From the NCBI RefSeq assembly GCF_000981225.1, contig NZ_LAJC01000070.1, positions 1 to 33,070 on the forward strand: 33,070 bases of DNA. Direction: 5' to 3'. A model generated the notes under the pieces. That model did not search any database and had not been told where the DNA came from. It worked only from the letters and a program-made list of their open reading frames with translations. The DNA comes from Allosalinactinospora lopnorensis (GTDB lineage Bacteria > Actinomycetota > Actinomycetes > Streptosporangiales > Streptosporangiaceae). Positions 9,035-16,474 of the stretch are shown in pieces; the stretch's first letter is position 1, and every line of letters starts with the position of its first letter. The translations under genes and the position numbers were made by a program.

Positions 9035-9761
9035 CGGGACTTCACCGCCTCCAGCGCCTCTTCGAGGGTGAACGCGCCTCGTAGAGGGCGGTGCCCATGA
9101 TGGCCCCCTCGACCCCCTCGCCGACCAGCGCGGCGATGGCCTCCAGGTCGGCCAGGCTGGACACGCCGCCGCTGGCGACCACCGGCTTTGCGGTGCGCCG
9201 GCACACCGTGCGCAGCAGCTCCAGGTTGGGGCCCTTGAGCGTGCCGTCCTTGTTGACGTCGGTCACCACGTAGCGGGCGCAGCCCTCCGACTCCAGCCGG
9301 TCCAGGGTCTCCAGCAGGTCGCCGCCGTCGCGGGTCCAGCCGCGGGCGGCCAGCGTGCCGCCGCGGACGTCCAGGCCGATGGCGATCCGGTCGCCGTGCT
9401 CGGCGATGATCTTGGCGCACCACTCGGGGTTCTCCAGCGCGGCGGTGCCGATGTTGACCCGGGTGCAGCCGGTGGCCAGGGCGGCGGCCAGCGAGTCGTC
9501 GTCGCGGATCCCTCCGGACAGCTCCACCCTGACGTCGACCCGGCCGACGATGTCGCGCAGCAGATCCCGGTTGTGCCCGCGGCCGAACGCGGCATCGAGG
9601 TCGACCAGGTGGATCCATTCCGCGCCGGCGTTCTGCCAGCCCAGCGCCGCCTGCAGCGGGTCGCCGTACCGGCCGCCGGAGTCGGCCTTGCCCTGGACGA
9701 GCTGGACGGCCTGGCCGCCGGCGACGTCCACGGCGGGGAGGAGTTCGAGGGTGGAGGGCAT
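9031..9761 (-). CDS. priA: phosphoribosyl isomerase A, HisA/TrpF bifunctional type (frameshifted)
   Basis: Converts ProFAR to PRFAR in histidine synthesis; in actinobacteria lacking trpF the same enzyme also isomerises phosphoribosyl anthranilate. Catalytic aspartates are Asp12 ([10 protein letters not shown]) and Asp172 (DVNKDGT). The GWTRDGGDL stretch carries the Arg/Trp loop typical of PriA. The start is ATG 9761. As written, the frame runs into [11 protein letters not shown] near 9075 instead of the usual [15 protein letters not shown], which is in another frame. Restoring one base in the CC at 9077-9078 gives [15 protein letters not shown] and a stop at 9031 overlapping hisF. This is most likely a sequencing error, because the frame on both sides is intact and hisF coupling is preserved. 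Confidence 0.93.
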
Positions 9762-9820
9762 AGCGTCAACGACCTTCGTGTAGCGGACAGCGGGCGGTGG
9801 GTGTGCGGGCGGCGGGCCGG

Positions 9821-10456
9821 CTACAACGTCGCGACCCAGTTGGCCAGCACCTTTGCGCCGGAGTCGCCGGACTTCTCCGGGTGGAACTGGGTGGCCCACA
9901 GCGGGCCGTTCTCGACCGCGGCGACGAACGGGGCGCCGTGGGTGGACCAGGTGACCAGCGGCGGCGGGATGTGCGGGCTGGCGGGCACCAGCTCCCAGCG
10001 CAGCACCCCGTAGGAGTGCACGAAGTAGAAGCGCTCCTCGGCTCCGGCCCCGGCGAACAGCCGGGAGCCGTCGGGCACATCGAGGGTGTTCCAGCCCATG
10101 TGCGGCACGACGTCGGCGCGCAGCCGCTCCACGGTGCCGGGCCACTCGCCGCACCCCTCGGAGGTGACACCGTGCTCCACGCCCCGCTCGAACAGCACCT
10201 GCATTCCTACACAGATGCCCAGCACCGGACGGCCCCCCGCGAGCCGCTTGCCGATGACGCGGTGCCCGCCGGCCTCGCGCAGGCCCGTGATGCAGGCCTC
10301 GAACGCGCCCACACCGGGTACGACGAGTCCGTCGGCCTCCAAAGCGGCGTGCGGGTCCGCGGTGACGGTGACGCCGGCGCCGGCGCGCTCCAGGGCCCGC
10401 TGCGCCGAACGCAGATTGCCCGATCCATAGTCGAGGACGACGACGTTCGCGCTCAC
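9821..10456 (-). CDS. hisH: imidazole glycerol phosphate synthase glutaminase subunit HisH
   Basis: Class I glutamine amidotransferase that hydrolyses glutamine and passes ammonia to HisF. The 211-residue product has the oxyanion region VVPGVGAF, nucleophile Cys82 in LGICVGMQ, and His192/Glu194 in QFHPEKSG, completing the triad. I start it at GTG 10456 ([15 protein letters not shown]) because GGGAG lies about 9 bp upstream and conservation begins exactly there; the frame is open further upstream to 10567 without conserved sequence. It precedes priA by about 60 bp. Upstream, the operon is interrupted by about 1.2 kb of non-his DNA. Confidence 0.96.
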   Translation of the reverse strand: MSANVVVLDYGSGNLRSAQRALERAGAGVTVTADPHAALEADGLVVPGVGAFEACITGLREAGGHRVIGKRLAGGRPVLGICVGMQVLFERGVEHGVTSEGCGEWPGTVERLRADVVPHMGWNTLDVPDGSRLFAGAGAEERFYFVHSYGVLRWELVPASPHIPPPLVTWSTHGAPFVAAVENGPLWATQFHPEKSGDSGAKVLANWVATL

Positions 10457-10529
10457 CTGGTACGGCTCCCTAATCTGCGGCGACGCAGCCCATCCTATGG
10501 GGTGGGGGCGGGTGGGCCGTGCCGAACGT

Positions 10530-10742
10530 CTATCTACCGCAGCGCTCCCACGGGTCGTCGTCGCCAAGACGGTCCTCGGTGCCGAAGAACTCGTCGGCCT
10601 CTCGGCGCATCAGATCGAAGTCGACGCGGACACCGGCATCCGGGGAAGCGCCGGCGGCCTCCTTAGGCTGATCTCCGGCGCTGCCTCGCGCACGGCGATG
10701 GCCTCTGTGCCGGGCGGGGAGATCGCCGCTGTACTCTTCACC
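10530..10742 (-). other. possible remnant of a small acidic protein gene
   Basis: This minus-strand frame is open between a TGA at 10743-10745 and a TAG at 10530-10532. Its C-terminal part reads like real protein: [17 protein letters not shown] followed by [16 protein letters not shown]. There is no start codon in frame except an internal ATG at 10610, so an intact gene would need a frameshift or a distal start. It points the same way as the his genes and ends about 75 bp before hisH. I do not recognise a family, and the plus strand also has an open frame here. Treat it as a weak candidate. Confidence 0.25.
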
Positions 10743-10750
10743 TCAACGGC

Positions 10751-10949
10751 ATGAGCATCGTCTATATGGCGTAAATCCTCTTTCAGTGGCAGCAACGGCG
10801 AATGTGTACACGTGGCCGTGGTTGGTGACACTGTCGGCATCATCGAAGCCGACGACCCCCGTACCAGCGATGCACCCATCGTTCGCACACCATTGAAGAA
10901 TTTCCGCGTCTTCATCGAAGGTGTCAAGGCCGGGGAGTTCGATCTCTAG
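10751..10949 (+). pseudogene. DUF397 protein, start out of frame
   Basis: Reading from 10764 the plus strand gives IWRKSSFSGSNGECVHVA, then DPRTSDAPIVRT and a C-terminus FIEGVKAGEFDL with a TAG at 10947. This is the DUF397 signature: the WRKSS motif, an N-x-x-C-V-E/H-V-A strand, and a terminal G-V-K-x-G-E-F-D. There is no start codon in this frame after the preceding TGA at 10752. The nearest ATG (10751, MSIVY) is in another frame and would need one base fewer, or two more, near 10763. DUF397 proteins usually follow Scr1-type XRE regulators; none is recognisable upstream. Either a decayed gene or a sequence error. Confidence 0.7.
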
Positions 10950-10992
10950 GCCGTAAGTCACCAAAGAGGCGCTTCTAAAGGAGAACACGGAA

Positions 10993-11189
10993 ATGCACGG
11001 CCAGGACATGCCCCGGCCCAGTGGCGCAAGAGCAGCTACAGCGGCGGCGTGAACAACTGCGTCGAGATCGCCGACCTCCCGGCCTCGGTCGCCGTACGCG
11101 GCTCCAAGGATCCCTCGGGTGGCCGTCTCGGCTTTCCCCATGCAGAGTGGGCGGCTCTCCTCGGCGAGCTGCGCAACGGGGAGCTATAG
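10993..11189 (+). pseudogene. second DUF397 protein, frameshifted after ~9 codons
   Basis: From 11022 the plus strand reads WRKSSYSGGVNNCVEIADL, then VAVRGSKDPSGGRLGFPHAEW and LLGELRNGEL with a TAG at 11187-11189: a complete DUF397 core. An AAAGGAG ribosome site (10976-10982) serves an ATG at 10993 (MHGQDMPRP), but that frame is off by one from the core. One extra C in the CCC at 11017-11019 would give MHGQDMPRPQWRKSSYS, a normal DUF397 start. The good ribosome site and intact core argue for a missing base in the sequence rather than an old pseudogene. It lies 44 bp after the first DUF397, in tandem. Confidence 0.75.
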
Positions 11190-11296
11190 GACCGCGCCGG
11201 TAACGCTCCTCCCCCGTCGTGCTTTTATGGCCATTCCGGCGGCCTCGCGGCGGAAACAACGTCACGGAGGCTGGTGGGGAGTGGGCGCAGTCCCGC

Positions 11297-11406
11297 GTGC
11301 GCGCGTGAAGGAACGCGATGGTCAAGATCGGCGATGAGAAAGCCCCAAAGGACGACCACGCCCCCTCGCGCCCGCCACGAGCGGCGGCGAGGGTGGACGG
11401 ATCTGG
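11297..11406 (+). repeat. dispersed repeat, copy B (half-hairpin plus box)
   Basis: Positions 11297-11333 match one arm plus loop of the 8193-8258 hairpin (36/37). After a ~55 bp unrelated stretch, 11389-11406 matches the accompanying box at 8174-8191 in reverse complement (17/18). Here the second hairpin arm is absent, so copy B is a deleted or rearranged form of copy A. Confidence 0.7.
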
Positions 11407-11431
11407 ACACGCAGAGCGCATCGCGGCGGGA

Positions 11432-11511
11432 GACCGGGGGCCGACAAGCTCGACAAGCGCGGTGCGGGCCCTTGGGCTCCACCGCGTTTTTCCCGTACCC
11501 GGCCCCCGGTC
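11432..11511. repeat. 12-bp inverted repeat enclosing a terminator
   Basis: GACCGGGGGCCG at 11432-11443 and CGGCCCCCGGTC at 11500-11511 are perfect reverse complements, 56 nt apart, enclosing the terminator hairpin at 11455-11491. It lies between dispersed repeat copies B and C. Confidence 0.55.
11455..11491 (+). terminator. strong intrinsic terminator
   Basis: CGCGGTG (11458-11464) pairs with CACCGCG (11480-11486), and the interior GGGCCC/GGGCTC (11466-11471 with 11474-11479) continues the stem with one bulged C and one G-U pair. The stem is followed directly by TTTTT (11487-11491), and AAG on the left can pair into the T-run. This is a textbook Rho-independent terminator for plus-strand transcription, about 270 bp after the tandem DUF397 genes. 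U-tract terminators are uncommon in such GC-rich DNA. Confidence 0.75.
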
Positions 11512-11538
11512 GTAGGGCCCCGCCGCGAGGAGCGAACG

Positions 11539-11559
11539 TGGACAGATCCGGCACACCCA
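11539..11559 (+). repeat. dispersed repeat, copy C (box only)
   Basis: This 21-bp stretch equals the reverse complement of 8167-8187 apart from one base. It is the box that flanks the long hairpin in copy A, without any hairpin arm. Together with copy B it fills much of the ~460 bp gene-free stretch between the second DUF397 and the small membrane gene. Confidence 0.6.
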
Positions 11560-11652
11560 CCCCTCTCCCACAAACCCCCACCGCAGAGCCCCGCCCCTCA
11601 CCGCGGACCCGAACCCGCGGGAGGCGCCGGACGGCTCAGAAGGCAGTAAGGC

Positions 11653-11811
11653 TCAGAAGTAGTCGAGCCGCAGCACGCCCGAGGCCACCGCGAGGGCGGC
11701 GCAGACCGCGAGGAGGGCCGCGGCCGCCCTGCTGAACTTCCACATCGCGATCGCGCCGCCGGCGAGCATCCCGCCCAGGGCGACGAGCAGCAGCCCCCAG
11801 AGGTCCGTCAT
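11653..11811 (-). CDS. small membrane protein coupled to hisB
   Basis: 52 residues from the ATG at 11811, whose A is shared with the hisB TAA stop (TAATG), a strong sign of translational coupling. The product is almost entirely two hydrophobic segments (LWGLLLVALGGMLAGGAIAMW and AAAALLAVCAALAVASGVL) linked by a short KFSRA turn, with a YF C-terminus, so it is a two-helix inner-membrane protein. Small unnamed membrane proteins are often found between hisB and hisH in actinomycetes. No function can be inferred beyond membrane location. A longer upstream start in the same frame would overlap hisB and is not needed. Confidence 0.7.
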   Translation of the reverse strand: MTDLWGLLLVALGGMLAGGAIAMWKFSRAAAALLAVCAALAVASGVLRLDYF

Positions 11812-12404
11812 TACAGGGCACCCTTGGTGGAGGGGATCCCCCTCACACGCGGGTCGGGTTCGCAGGCGAACCGCAGCGCCCGGGCGAGCGCCTTGAACTG
11901 GCATTCGACGATGTGGTGGGCGTTGCGCCCGTAGGGGACGTGGATGTGCAGCGCGACCCGGGCCTGGGCCACGAACGACTCGAAGATGTGCCGCGTCATG
12001 GTGGTGTCGTAGTCGCGCCCGATCACCGGGGCCATGCCCTCGGGTTCGGTGTGCACCAGGTAGGGGCGGCCCGACACATCCACGGTGACCTCGGCCAGCG
12101 CCTCGTCCAGCGGCACCTTGGCGTCGGCGAAGCGCCGGATGCCCGCCTTGTCGCCCAGCGCCTCCTTGAACGCCGCCCCCAGCGCCAGCGCGGTGTCCTC
12201 CATCGTGTGGTGGGAGTCGATGTGCAGGTCGCCTTCGGTGCGCACGGACAGATCGAACAGGCCGTGCTTGGCAAGCTGGTCGAGCATGTGGTCGTAGAAG
12301 CCGACGCCGGTGGAGATGTCGGCGACCCCGGTGCCGTCGAGGTCGATCTCGACGGAGACCTTGGTCTCTTTGGTGGTGCGTTCGACGCGGCCGGTGCGGC
12401 TCAT
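11811..12404 (-). CDS. hisB: imidazoleglycerol-phosphate dehydratase HisB
   Basis: 197-residue mono-functional dehydratase that removes water from imidazole glycerol phosphate to give imidazole acetol phosphate. The Mn-binding His/Glu repeats are all visible: GFYDHMLDQLAKHGLFD, DSHHTMEDTALALG, HIFESFVAQARVALHIH and AHHIVECQFKALARALR. There is no phosphatase domain, as expected in actinobacteria. The ATG at 12404 has AGGAG 12 bp upstream; the frame is open far upstream through hisC but that part is an artefact. It is 38 bp after hisC and its stop overlaps the small membrane gene. Confidence 0.97.
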   Translation of the reverse strand: MSRTGRVERTTKETKVSVEIDLDGTGVADISTGVGFYDHMLDQLAKHGLFDLSVRTEGDLHIDSHHTMEDTALALGAAFKEALGDKAGIRRFADAKVPLDEALAEVTVDVSGRPYLVHTEPEGMAPVIGRDYDTTMTRHIFESFVAQARVALHIHVPYGRNAHHIVECQFKALARALRFACEPDPRVRGIPSTKGAL

Positions 12405-12442
12405 GTGGTTCGTATTCTCCTGGTCTCGGTGGACGGCGAGGG

Positions 12443-13549
12443 CTACGCGCTCTGATGACCTGCCTGACCTGCCGTCACCTGGAGCAACGAAGCGCGGAAC
12501 GCCGACATTTCCTCGGTGGTGCCGATGGTGACGCGTAGCCACCCCGGCGGCCCCGTCTCGCGGATGAGCACGCCGCGGTCGAGCATCCCCTGCCAGACGG
12601 CCGTGCGGTCGGCGAACTCGCCGAACATGACGAAGTTGGCGTCGGAGTCGGCCACGGTGAACCCGTGTTCGCGCAGCCACTCCACCAGGGAGTCGCGCTC
12701 CTCGCGTAGGCGCTTGACCGCGCCGAGGAGCTCGTCGGCGAAGTCGAGCGCCGTGGCCGCCACCACCTGGCTGACCGCCGAGAGGTGGTAGGGCAGCCGG
12801 ACCAGCTGCAGCGCGTCGACTACGGCCGGGTGCGCCGCGAGGTAGCCCAGCCGGGCGCCGGCCATCGCGAAGGCCTTGGACATGGTGCGGGAGACGATGA
12901 GCCGCGGGTGCTCGGGCAGCAGCGTGAGCGCGCTGGGAGTGCCTTCCCGACGGAACTCGGCGTAGGCCTCGTCCACCACCACCACACCGGGCGCCACGCG
13001 CAGGACCTCCTCGATGACCTCCAGCGGCAGCGCCGTCCCCGTGGGGTTGTTGGGCGAGGTCAAAAAGACGACCGACGGCCGGTGCTCGGCGATCGCGCCG
13101 GCGGCGGTCTCGGGGTCGACGGCGAAGTCGGCGGTGCGCGGCACCGAGACCCAGTCGGTGTTGGCGGCGCGGGCCAGGATCGGGTGCATCGAGTAGGAGG
13201 GTTCGAAGCCCATGGCCGTGCGCCCGGGACCGCCGAAGACCTGCAGGATCTGCTGGAGCACCTCGTTGGAGCCGTTGGCCGCCCACACCCGGTCCACGCC
13301 CAGGCCGTGGCCGAGGTAGTCGGCCAGGGCCGCGCGCAGCCGGGTGGCGTCGCGGTCGGGGTAGCGGTTGAGGCCGGCGGCGACGGCGCTCACCTCGCGG
13401 GCCAGCGCCTCGGCGAGCCGGCCGGAGGGAGGGTAGGGGTTCTCGTTGGTGTTCAGCGCGACCGGGACGGCCAACTGCGGCGCACCGTAGGGGCTGCGGC
13501 CGCGCAGGTCGTCGCGGATCGGCAGGTCGTCGAGGCCGAACCCGGTCAC
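12443..13549 (-). CDS. hisC: histidinol-phosphate aminotransferase HisC
   Basis: PLP-dependent class I/II aminotransferase, 368 residues, transferring an amino group from glutamate to imidazole acetol phosphate. It has the [12 protein letters not shown]-terminal motif, [12 protein letters not shown] for cofactor phosphate, [20 protein letters not shown] with the PLP-ring Asp, and the Schiff-base Lys225 in [17 protein letters not shown]. The GTG at 13549 overlaps the hisD TGA in a GTGA junction, which decides the start; an open frame extends upstream to 13738 but is antisense-like noise inside hisD. Confidence 0.96.
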   Translation of the reverse strand: MTGFGLDDLPIRDDLRGRSPYGAPQLAVPVALNTNENPYPPSGRLAEALAREVSAVAAGLNRYPDRDATRLRAALADYLGHGLGVDRVWAANGSNEVLQQILQVFGGPGRTAMGFEPSYSMHPILARAANTDWVSVPRTADFAVDPETAAGAIAEHRPSVVFLTSPNNPTGTALPLEVIEEVLRVAPGVVVVDEAYAEFRREGTPSALTLLPEHPRLIVSRTMSKAFAMAGARLGYLAAHPAVVDALQLVRLPYHLSAVSQVVAATALDFADELLGAVKRLREERDSLVEWLREHGFTVADSDANFVMFGEFADRTAVWQGMLDRGVLIRETGPPGWLRVTIGTTEEMSAFRASLLQVTAGQAGHQSA

Positions 13550-14859
13550 CGGCCCTCCCTCTCTCCGTCGTGGCCCAGCCGGGCGGTGACGGCCTCCCCG
13601 TGCGCGGGCAGGTTCTCGGCTTCGGCGAGCGTGACCACGTGGTGCGCGACCTCTGCCAGCGCGGAGCGGTCGTAGTCGACCACATGGACGCCCTTCAGGA
13701 AGCTCTGGACGCTCAACCCCGAGGAGTGGCAGGCGCACCCGCCGGTGGGCAGGACGTGGTTGGAGCCGGCGCAGTAGTCGCCGAGCGAGACCGGGGCGTG
13801 GTCACCGACGAAGATCGCCCCGGCGTTGCGGACCCGGTCGGCGACGGCGCGCGCATCGGCCGTCATGACCTCCAGGTGCTCGGCGGCGTAGGCGTCGACC
13901 ACGATGAGCCCGTGCAGGAGGTCGTCGACCAGCACGATGCCGGACTGGGGTCCGCGCAGCGCCTCGGCCACGCGTTCGCTGTGCTTGGTGGCGGGCACCC
14001 GTTCCGCCAGTTCGGCCTCGACCTTGGCGGCGAGGTCGGTGGACGGGGTCACCAGCACCGACGCGGCGACGACGTCGTGCTCGGCCTGGCTGATGAGATC
14101 GGCGGCGACGTATCCGGGATCGGCGGTGTCGTCGGCCAGGATCGCGATCTCGGTCGGACCGGCCTCGGAGTCGATGCCGACGACCCCCTTGAGCAGCCGC
14201 TTGGCCGCGGCCACCCAGATGTTTCCCGGGCCGGTGACCATATCGGCGCGGGCGCACTCGCCGGCGCCGTAGGCGAACATCGCGACCGCCTGGGCGCCCC
14301 CGACGGCGTATACCTCGTCCACCCCGAGCAGCGCGCAGGCGGCGAGGACAGTAGGGTGCGGCAGCCCGCCGGAGTCGGGGTGCGGCGGTGAGGTCACGGC
14401 CAGCGAGCCGACACCGGCTTCCTGGGCGGGGACCACGTTCATCACGACGCTCGACGGGTAGGCGGCCCGCCCGCCCGGGACGTAGAGACCCACGCGCCCG
14501 ACGGGGATCCAGCGTTCGGTGACGGTCCCGCCGGGGGCCACCCGGGTCGTGGTGTCGGTGCGGCGCTGGTCGCGGTGGACCGTGCGGGCGCGGTGGATCG
14601 ACTCCTGCAGCGCGGCGCGCACGGCCGGGTCGAGGGCGGCGAGCGCGGAGTTGAGGGCCTCCTGGGGCACCCGGATGTCGCTCAGCCGGACGCCGTCGAA
14701 ACGTTCGGTGAGTTCGACCAGCGCCTCGACGCCCCGATGGCGGACGTCGTCGCAGATCGGGCGGACCCGGTCCAGCGTGGCCTCGACATCGGTCTCGGCG
14801 CGCGGCAGCAGGTCGCGCAGGTCACCAGAGGCTCCTCGGAGGTCGATGCGCGAAATCAC
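13546..14859 (-). CDS. hisD: histidinol dehydrogenase HisD
   Basis: 437-residue Zn-dependent NAD enzyme that oxidises histidinol to histidine in two steps. Recognisable blocks are the [20 protein letters not shown] nucleotide region, [33 protein letters not shown], the catalytic AAEHLEV (Glu-His) and [15 protein letters not shown] with a metal-site residue. The start is GTG 14859, with only a weak ribosome site, and the mRNA leader may be very short. It is the first gene of the his operon, divergent from the ferritin gene, so its promoter lies in 14860-14975. Confidence 0.96.
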   Translation of the reverse strand: MISRIDLRGASGDLRDLLPRAETDVEATLDRVRPICDDVRHRGVEALVELTERFDGVRLSDIRVPQEALNSALAALDPAVRAALQESIHRARTVHRDQRRTDTTTRVAPGGTVTERWIPVGRVGLYVPGGRAAYPSSVVMNVVPAQEAGVGSLAVTSPPHPDSGGLPHPTVLAACALLGVDEVYAVGGAQAVAMFAYGAGECARADMVTGPGNIWVAAAKRLLKGVVGIDSEAGPTEIAILADDTADPGYVAADLISQAEHDVVAASVLVTPSTDLAAKVEAELAERVPATKHSERVAEALRGPQSGIVLVDDLLHGLIVVDAYAAEHLEVMTADARAVADRVRNAGAIFVGDHAPVSLGDYCAGSNHVLPTGGCACHSSGLSVQSFLKGVHVVDYDRSALAEVAHHVVTLAEAENLPAHGEAVTARLGHDGEREGR

Positions 14860-14973
14860 GGGTCCATTCTAGGGGCCCTAAGCCCCGTCTTTCGCGGCGG
14901 TGACGGCTCTCACCTCGGCGCACGCCCCCGCGGAGCCCGCATCGCGCCACCCGGCCGCCCGCCCTCCGATGTT

Positions 14974-14992
14974 TTAGGCAAGGCTCACCGCA
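14974..14992 (+). promoter_or_regulatory. candidate iron box 1 (IdeR/DmdR type)
   Basis: TTAGGCAAGGCTCACCGCA matches 15 of 19 positions of the actinobacterial iron-box form TTAGGTTAGGCTCACCTAA. It lies about 30 bp upstream of the ferritin -35 element, where IdeR would be expected to activate a ferritin promoter. Confidence 0.6.
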
Positions 14993-15018
14993 AAACCTCG
15001 GAATAAACACCGCCCGAC

Positions 15019-15062
15019 TTTGGGACACCTAACCTAATTCATATTATGAAAGGCTTGCCTAA
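15019..15062 (+). promoter_or_regulatory. ferritin promoter overlapped by two further iron-box-like sites
   Basis: A good sigma-70-type promoter reads TTGGGA (15020-15025), 16-bp spacer, TATTAT (15042-15047). The reverse complement of 15019-15037 begins TTAGGTTAGG, a perfect iron-box half, 14/19 overall, covering the -35. The reverse complement of 15044-15062 (TTAGGCAAGCCTTTCATAA) is about 13/19 and covers the -10 and likely start site. The layout is two sites on the core promoter plus one upstream. Overlap with -35 and -10 would normally mean repression; the upstream box could activate. Confidence 0.6.
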
Positions 15063-15122
15063 GTGAGCGATATGACCTTTCTATTAATCGCCGATTTCCC
15101 CTTTTTGCGTTATCCTGGGGGC

Positions 15123-15686
15123 ATGACTTCGACGACGAAAACCACCGAACACGGCCTCTCCAAGTTCCATCGCCTCCTACTTGACCAGGTGCGACACGAG
15201 TTCACCGCCTCACAGCAGTACGTCGCGCTCGCTACGTGGTTCGACGACCGCGACCTTCCGCAGCTGGCACGGGTCTTCTACGGGCAGTCACTGGAAGAAC
15301 GCGATCACGCGATGATGATCGTGCGTTTCCTGCTCGACAACGACGTCCCCGCGACGATTCCGCAGACCGATGAAATTCAGAATGACTTCGCCACGCCGCG
15401 CGATCTCGTGGCGCTCGCCCTGCGCCAGGAGCGCGAGGTGACCGGTCAGTTCCACCTGCTGGCCAAGACGGCCCGCGAGGAGAACGACTACACCGGCGAG
15501 CAGTTCCTCCAGTGGTTCCTGAAGGAGCAGACCGAGGAGGTCGCGAAGATGTCCACGCTGCTCGCGGTGATCGACCGCAGCAACGGCAACCTCTTCGACG
15601 TCGAGACCTTCGTGGCGCGCGACATGCCCGACGAGGGCGACGACCCCACGGCGCCGGAGACCGCCGGCCCGTCTGTCGCGGGCTGA
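15123..15686 (+). CDS. bfrB: ferritin, BfrB-like
   Basis: 187-residue non-haem ferritin of the mycobacterial BfrB type, expected to form a 24-subunit shell that oxidises and stores iron. It shows the four-helix pattern with ferroxidase ligands: Glu in HEFTASQQYVALATWF, EERDHAMMIVRFLLD, QEREVTGQF, and EQFLQWFLKEQTEEV, then NLFDVETFVARDM and an acidic tail. I start at ATG 15123 because conservation begins there; an in-frame GTG at 15063 overlaps the promoter-proximal iron box and adds 20 unrelated residues. The ribosome site GGGGG is very close to the ATG. The upstream iron boxes support iron-dependent control. Confidence 0.93.
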   Translation: MTSTTKTTEHGLSKFHRLLLDQVRHEFTASQQYVALATWFDDRDLPQLARVFYGQSLEERDHAMMIVRFLLDNDVPATIPQTDEIQNDFATPRDLVALALRQEREVTGQFHLLAKTAREENDYTGEQFLQWFLKEQTEEVAKMSTLLAVIDRSNGNLFDVETFVARDMPDEGDDPTAPETAGPSVAG

Positions 15687-15765
15687 ACCGGCGCCCGCGG
15701 CCGGTCTGCCGCGGCCTCCCGTGGGACAGGCGGGAGGCCGCGCCGTACGTGGGCATACTTGTCCA

Positions 15766-16443
15766 ATGCCCCACCGGCTACCACTGTTCCCGCTCGGGAG
15801 TGTGCTGTTCCCCGGGCTCACGATGCCACTGCACGTGTTCGAGAAGCGGTACCGGCACCTGGTGGCCGAACTCCTGGCGCTCCCCGCGGGCGCCGCGCGC
15901 CGGTTCGGGATCGTCGGCATCGCCCTCGGCCACGAGGTCGGCGCGGACTCCGCGCCCCAGCTGCACGGAGTCGGCTGCACCGCCGAGTTCCGCAGCGTCC
16001 GCGAGCACGGGGACGGCCGCTACGACCTCGTGGTCGAGGGCGACTCGCGCTTCCGCGTCGACGACGTCCTCGTCCCCGATGACGAGCACCCCTATATCAG
16101 GGCCGAGACCACGCCCATGCCCGACGAACTCGGACCCGACGCCGACGCCCGGGCCGAACGCGTCAAACGGCTGTTCGGCGTCTACTGCGAGCGGCTGAAC
16201 AGCATCGGAGTGCCCGCCGAGCCTCCAGACGAGTTGCCCACCGGCCCGCTCCGGCTGTCCTACGCCGTCTCCGCGGCGATGCTCCTCGACCAGCGCGACA
16301 AGCAGGAGCTGCTGGAAGCCGACCACGCGGCGGCCCGGCTGGACCTCGCCGGCGCGCTGCTGCGCCGGGAGAACCGTATCCTGGCGGGGCTGCCCGCACT
16401 GCCCGCCGGGCGGCTCCTGCGGCGCGACGTCAGCCTGAACTGA
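15766..16443 (+). CDS. LON peptidase substrate-binding (LON-SB) domain protein
   Basis: 225 residues with the N-terminal substrate-binding domain of Lon but no ATPase or protease: LPLFPLGSVLFPGLTMPLHVFEKRYRHLV is the diagnostic opening, followed by FGIVGIALGHEVG, VGCTAEFRSVREHGDGRYDLVVEG and RFRVDDVL. The remaining ~100 residues are helical, as in other stand-alone LON-SB proteins (PF02190). Start ATG 15766 matches the domain start. It is about 80 bp after the ferritin and 31 bp before the YbaK-type gene, which is probably co-transcribed. The role of these proteins in actinobacteria is not established. Confidence 0.88.
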   Translation: MPHRLPLFPLGSVLFPGLTMPLHVFEKRYRHLVAELLALPAGAARRFGIVGIALGHEVGADSAPQLHGVGCTAEFRSVREHGDGRYDLVVEGDSRFRVDDVLVPDDEHPYIRAETTPMPDELGPDADARAERVKRLFGVYCERLNSIGVPAEPPDELPTGPLRLSYAVSAAMLLDQRDKQELLEADHAAARLDLAGALLRRENRILAGLPALPAGRLLRRDVSLN

Positions 16444-16474
16444 TCCGGCGCCCCGAGCAAGGGGAGGAGGAAGC

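Noticed and set aside
8079-9100. C-terminal extension of the glycosyltransferase frame to ~946 residues
   Set aside because: The extension runs through the dispersed repeat and antisense to hisF; the conserved GT C-terminus ends at 8078 in the adjacent frame.
10497-10754. Plus-strand 85-codon frame ending in an ATGA overlap with the first DUF397
   Set aside because: The position would suit an XRE regulator, but the translation has no HTH or DUF5753 features, so I did not call it.
11811-13685. A 624-residue hisC/hisB fusion
   Set aside because: The upstream part is the wrong frame of hisC; hisC in its true frame ends at 12443 and hisB has its own ATG and ribosome site.
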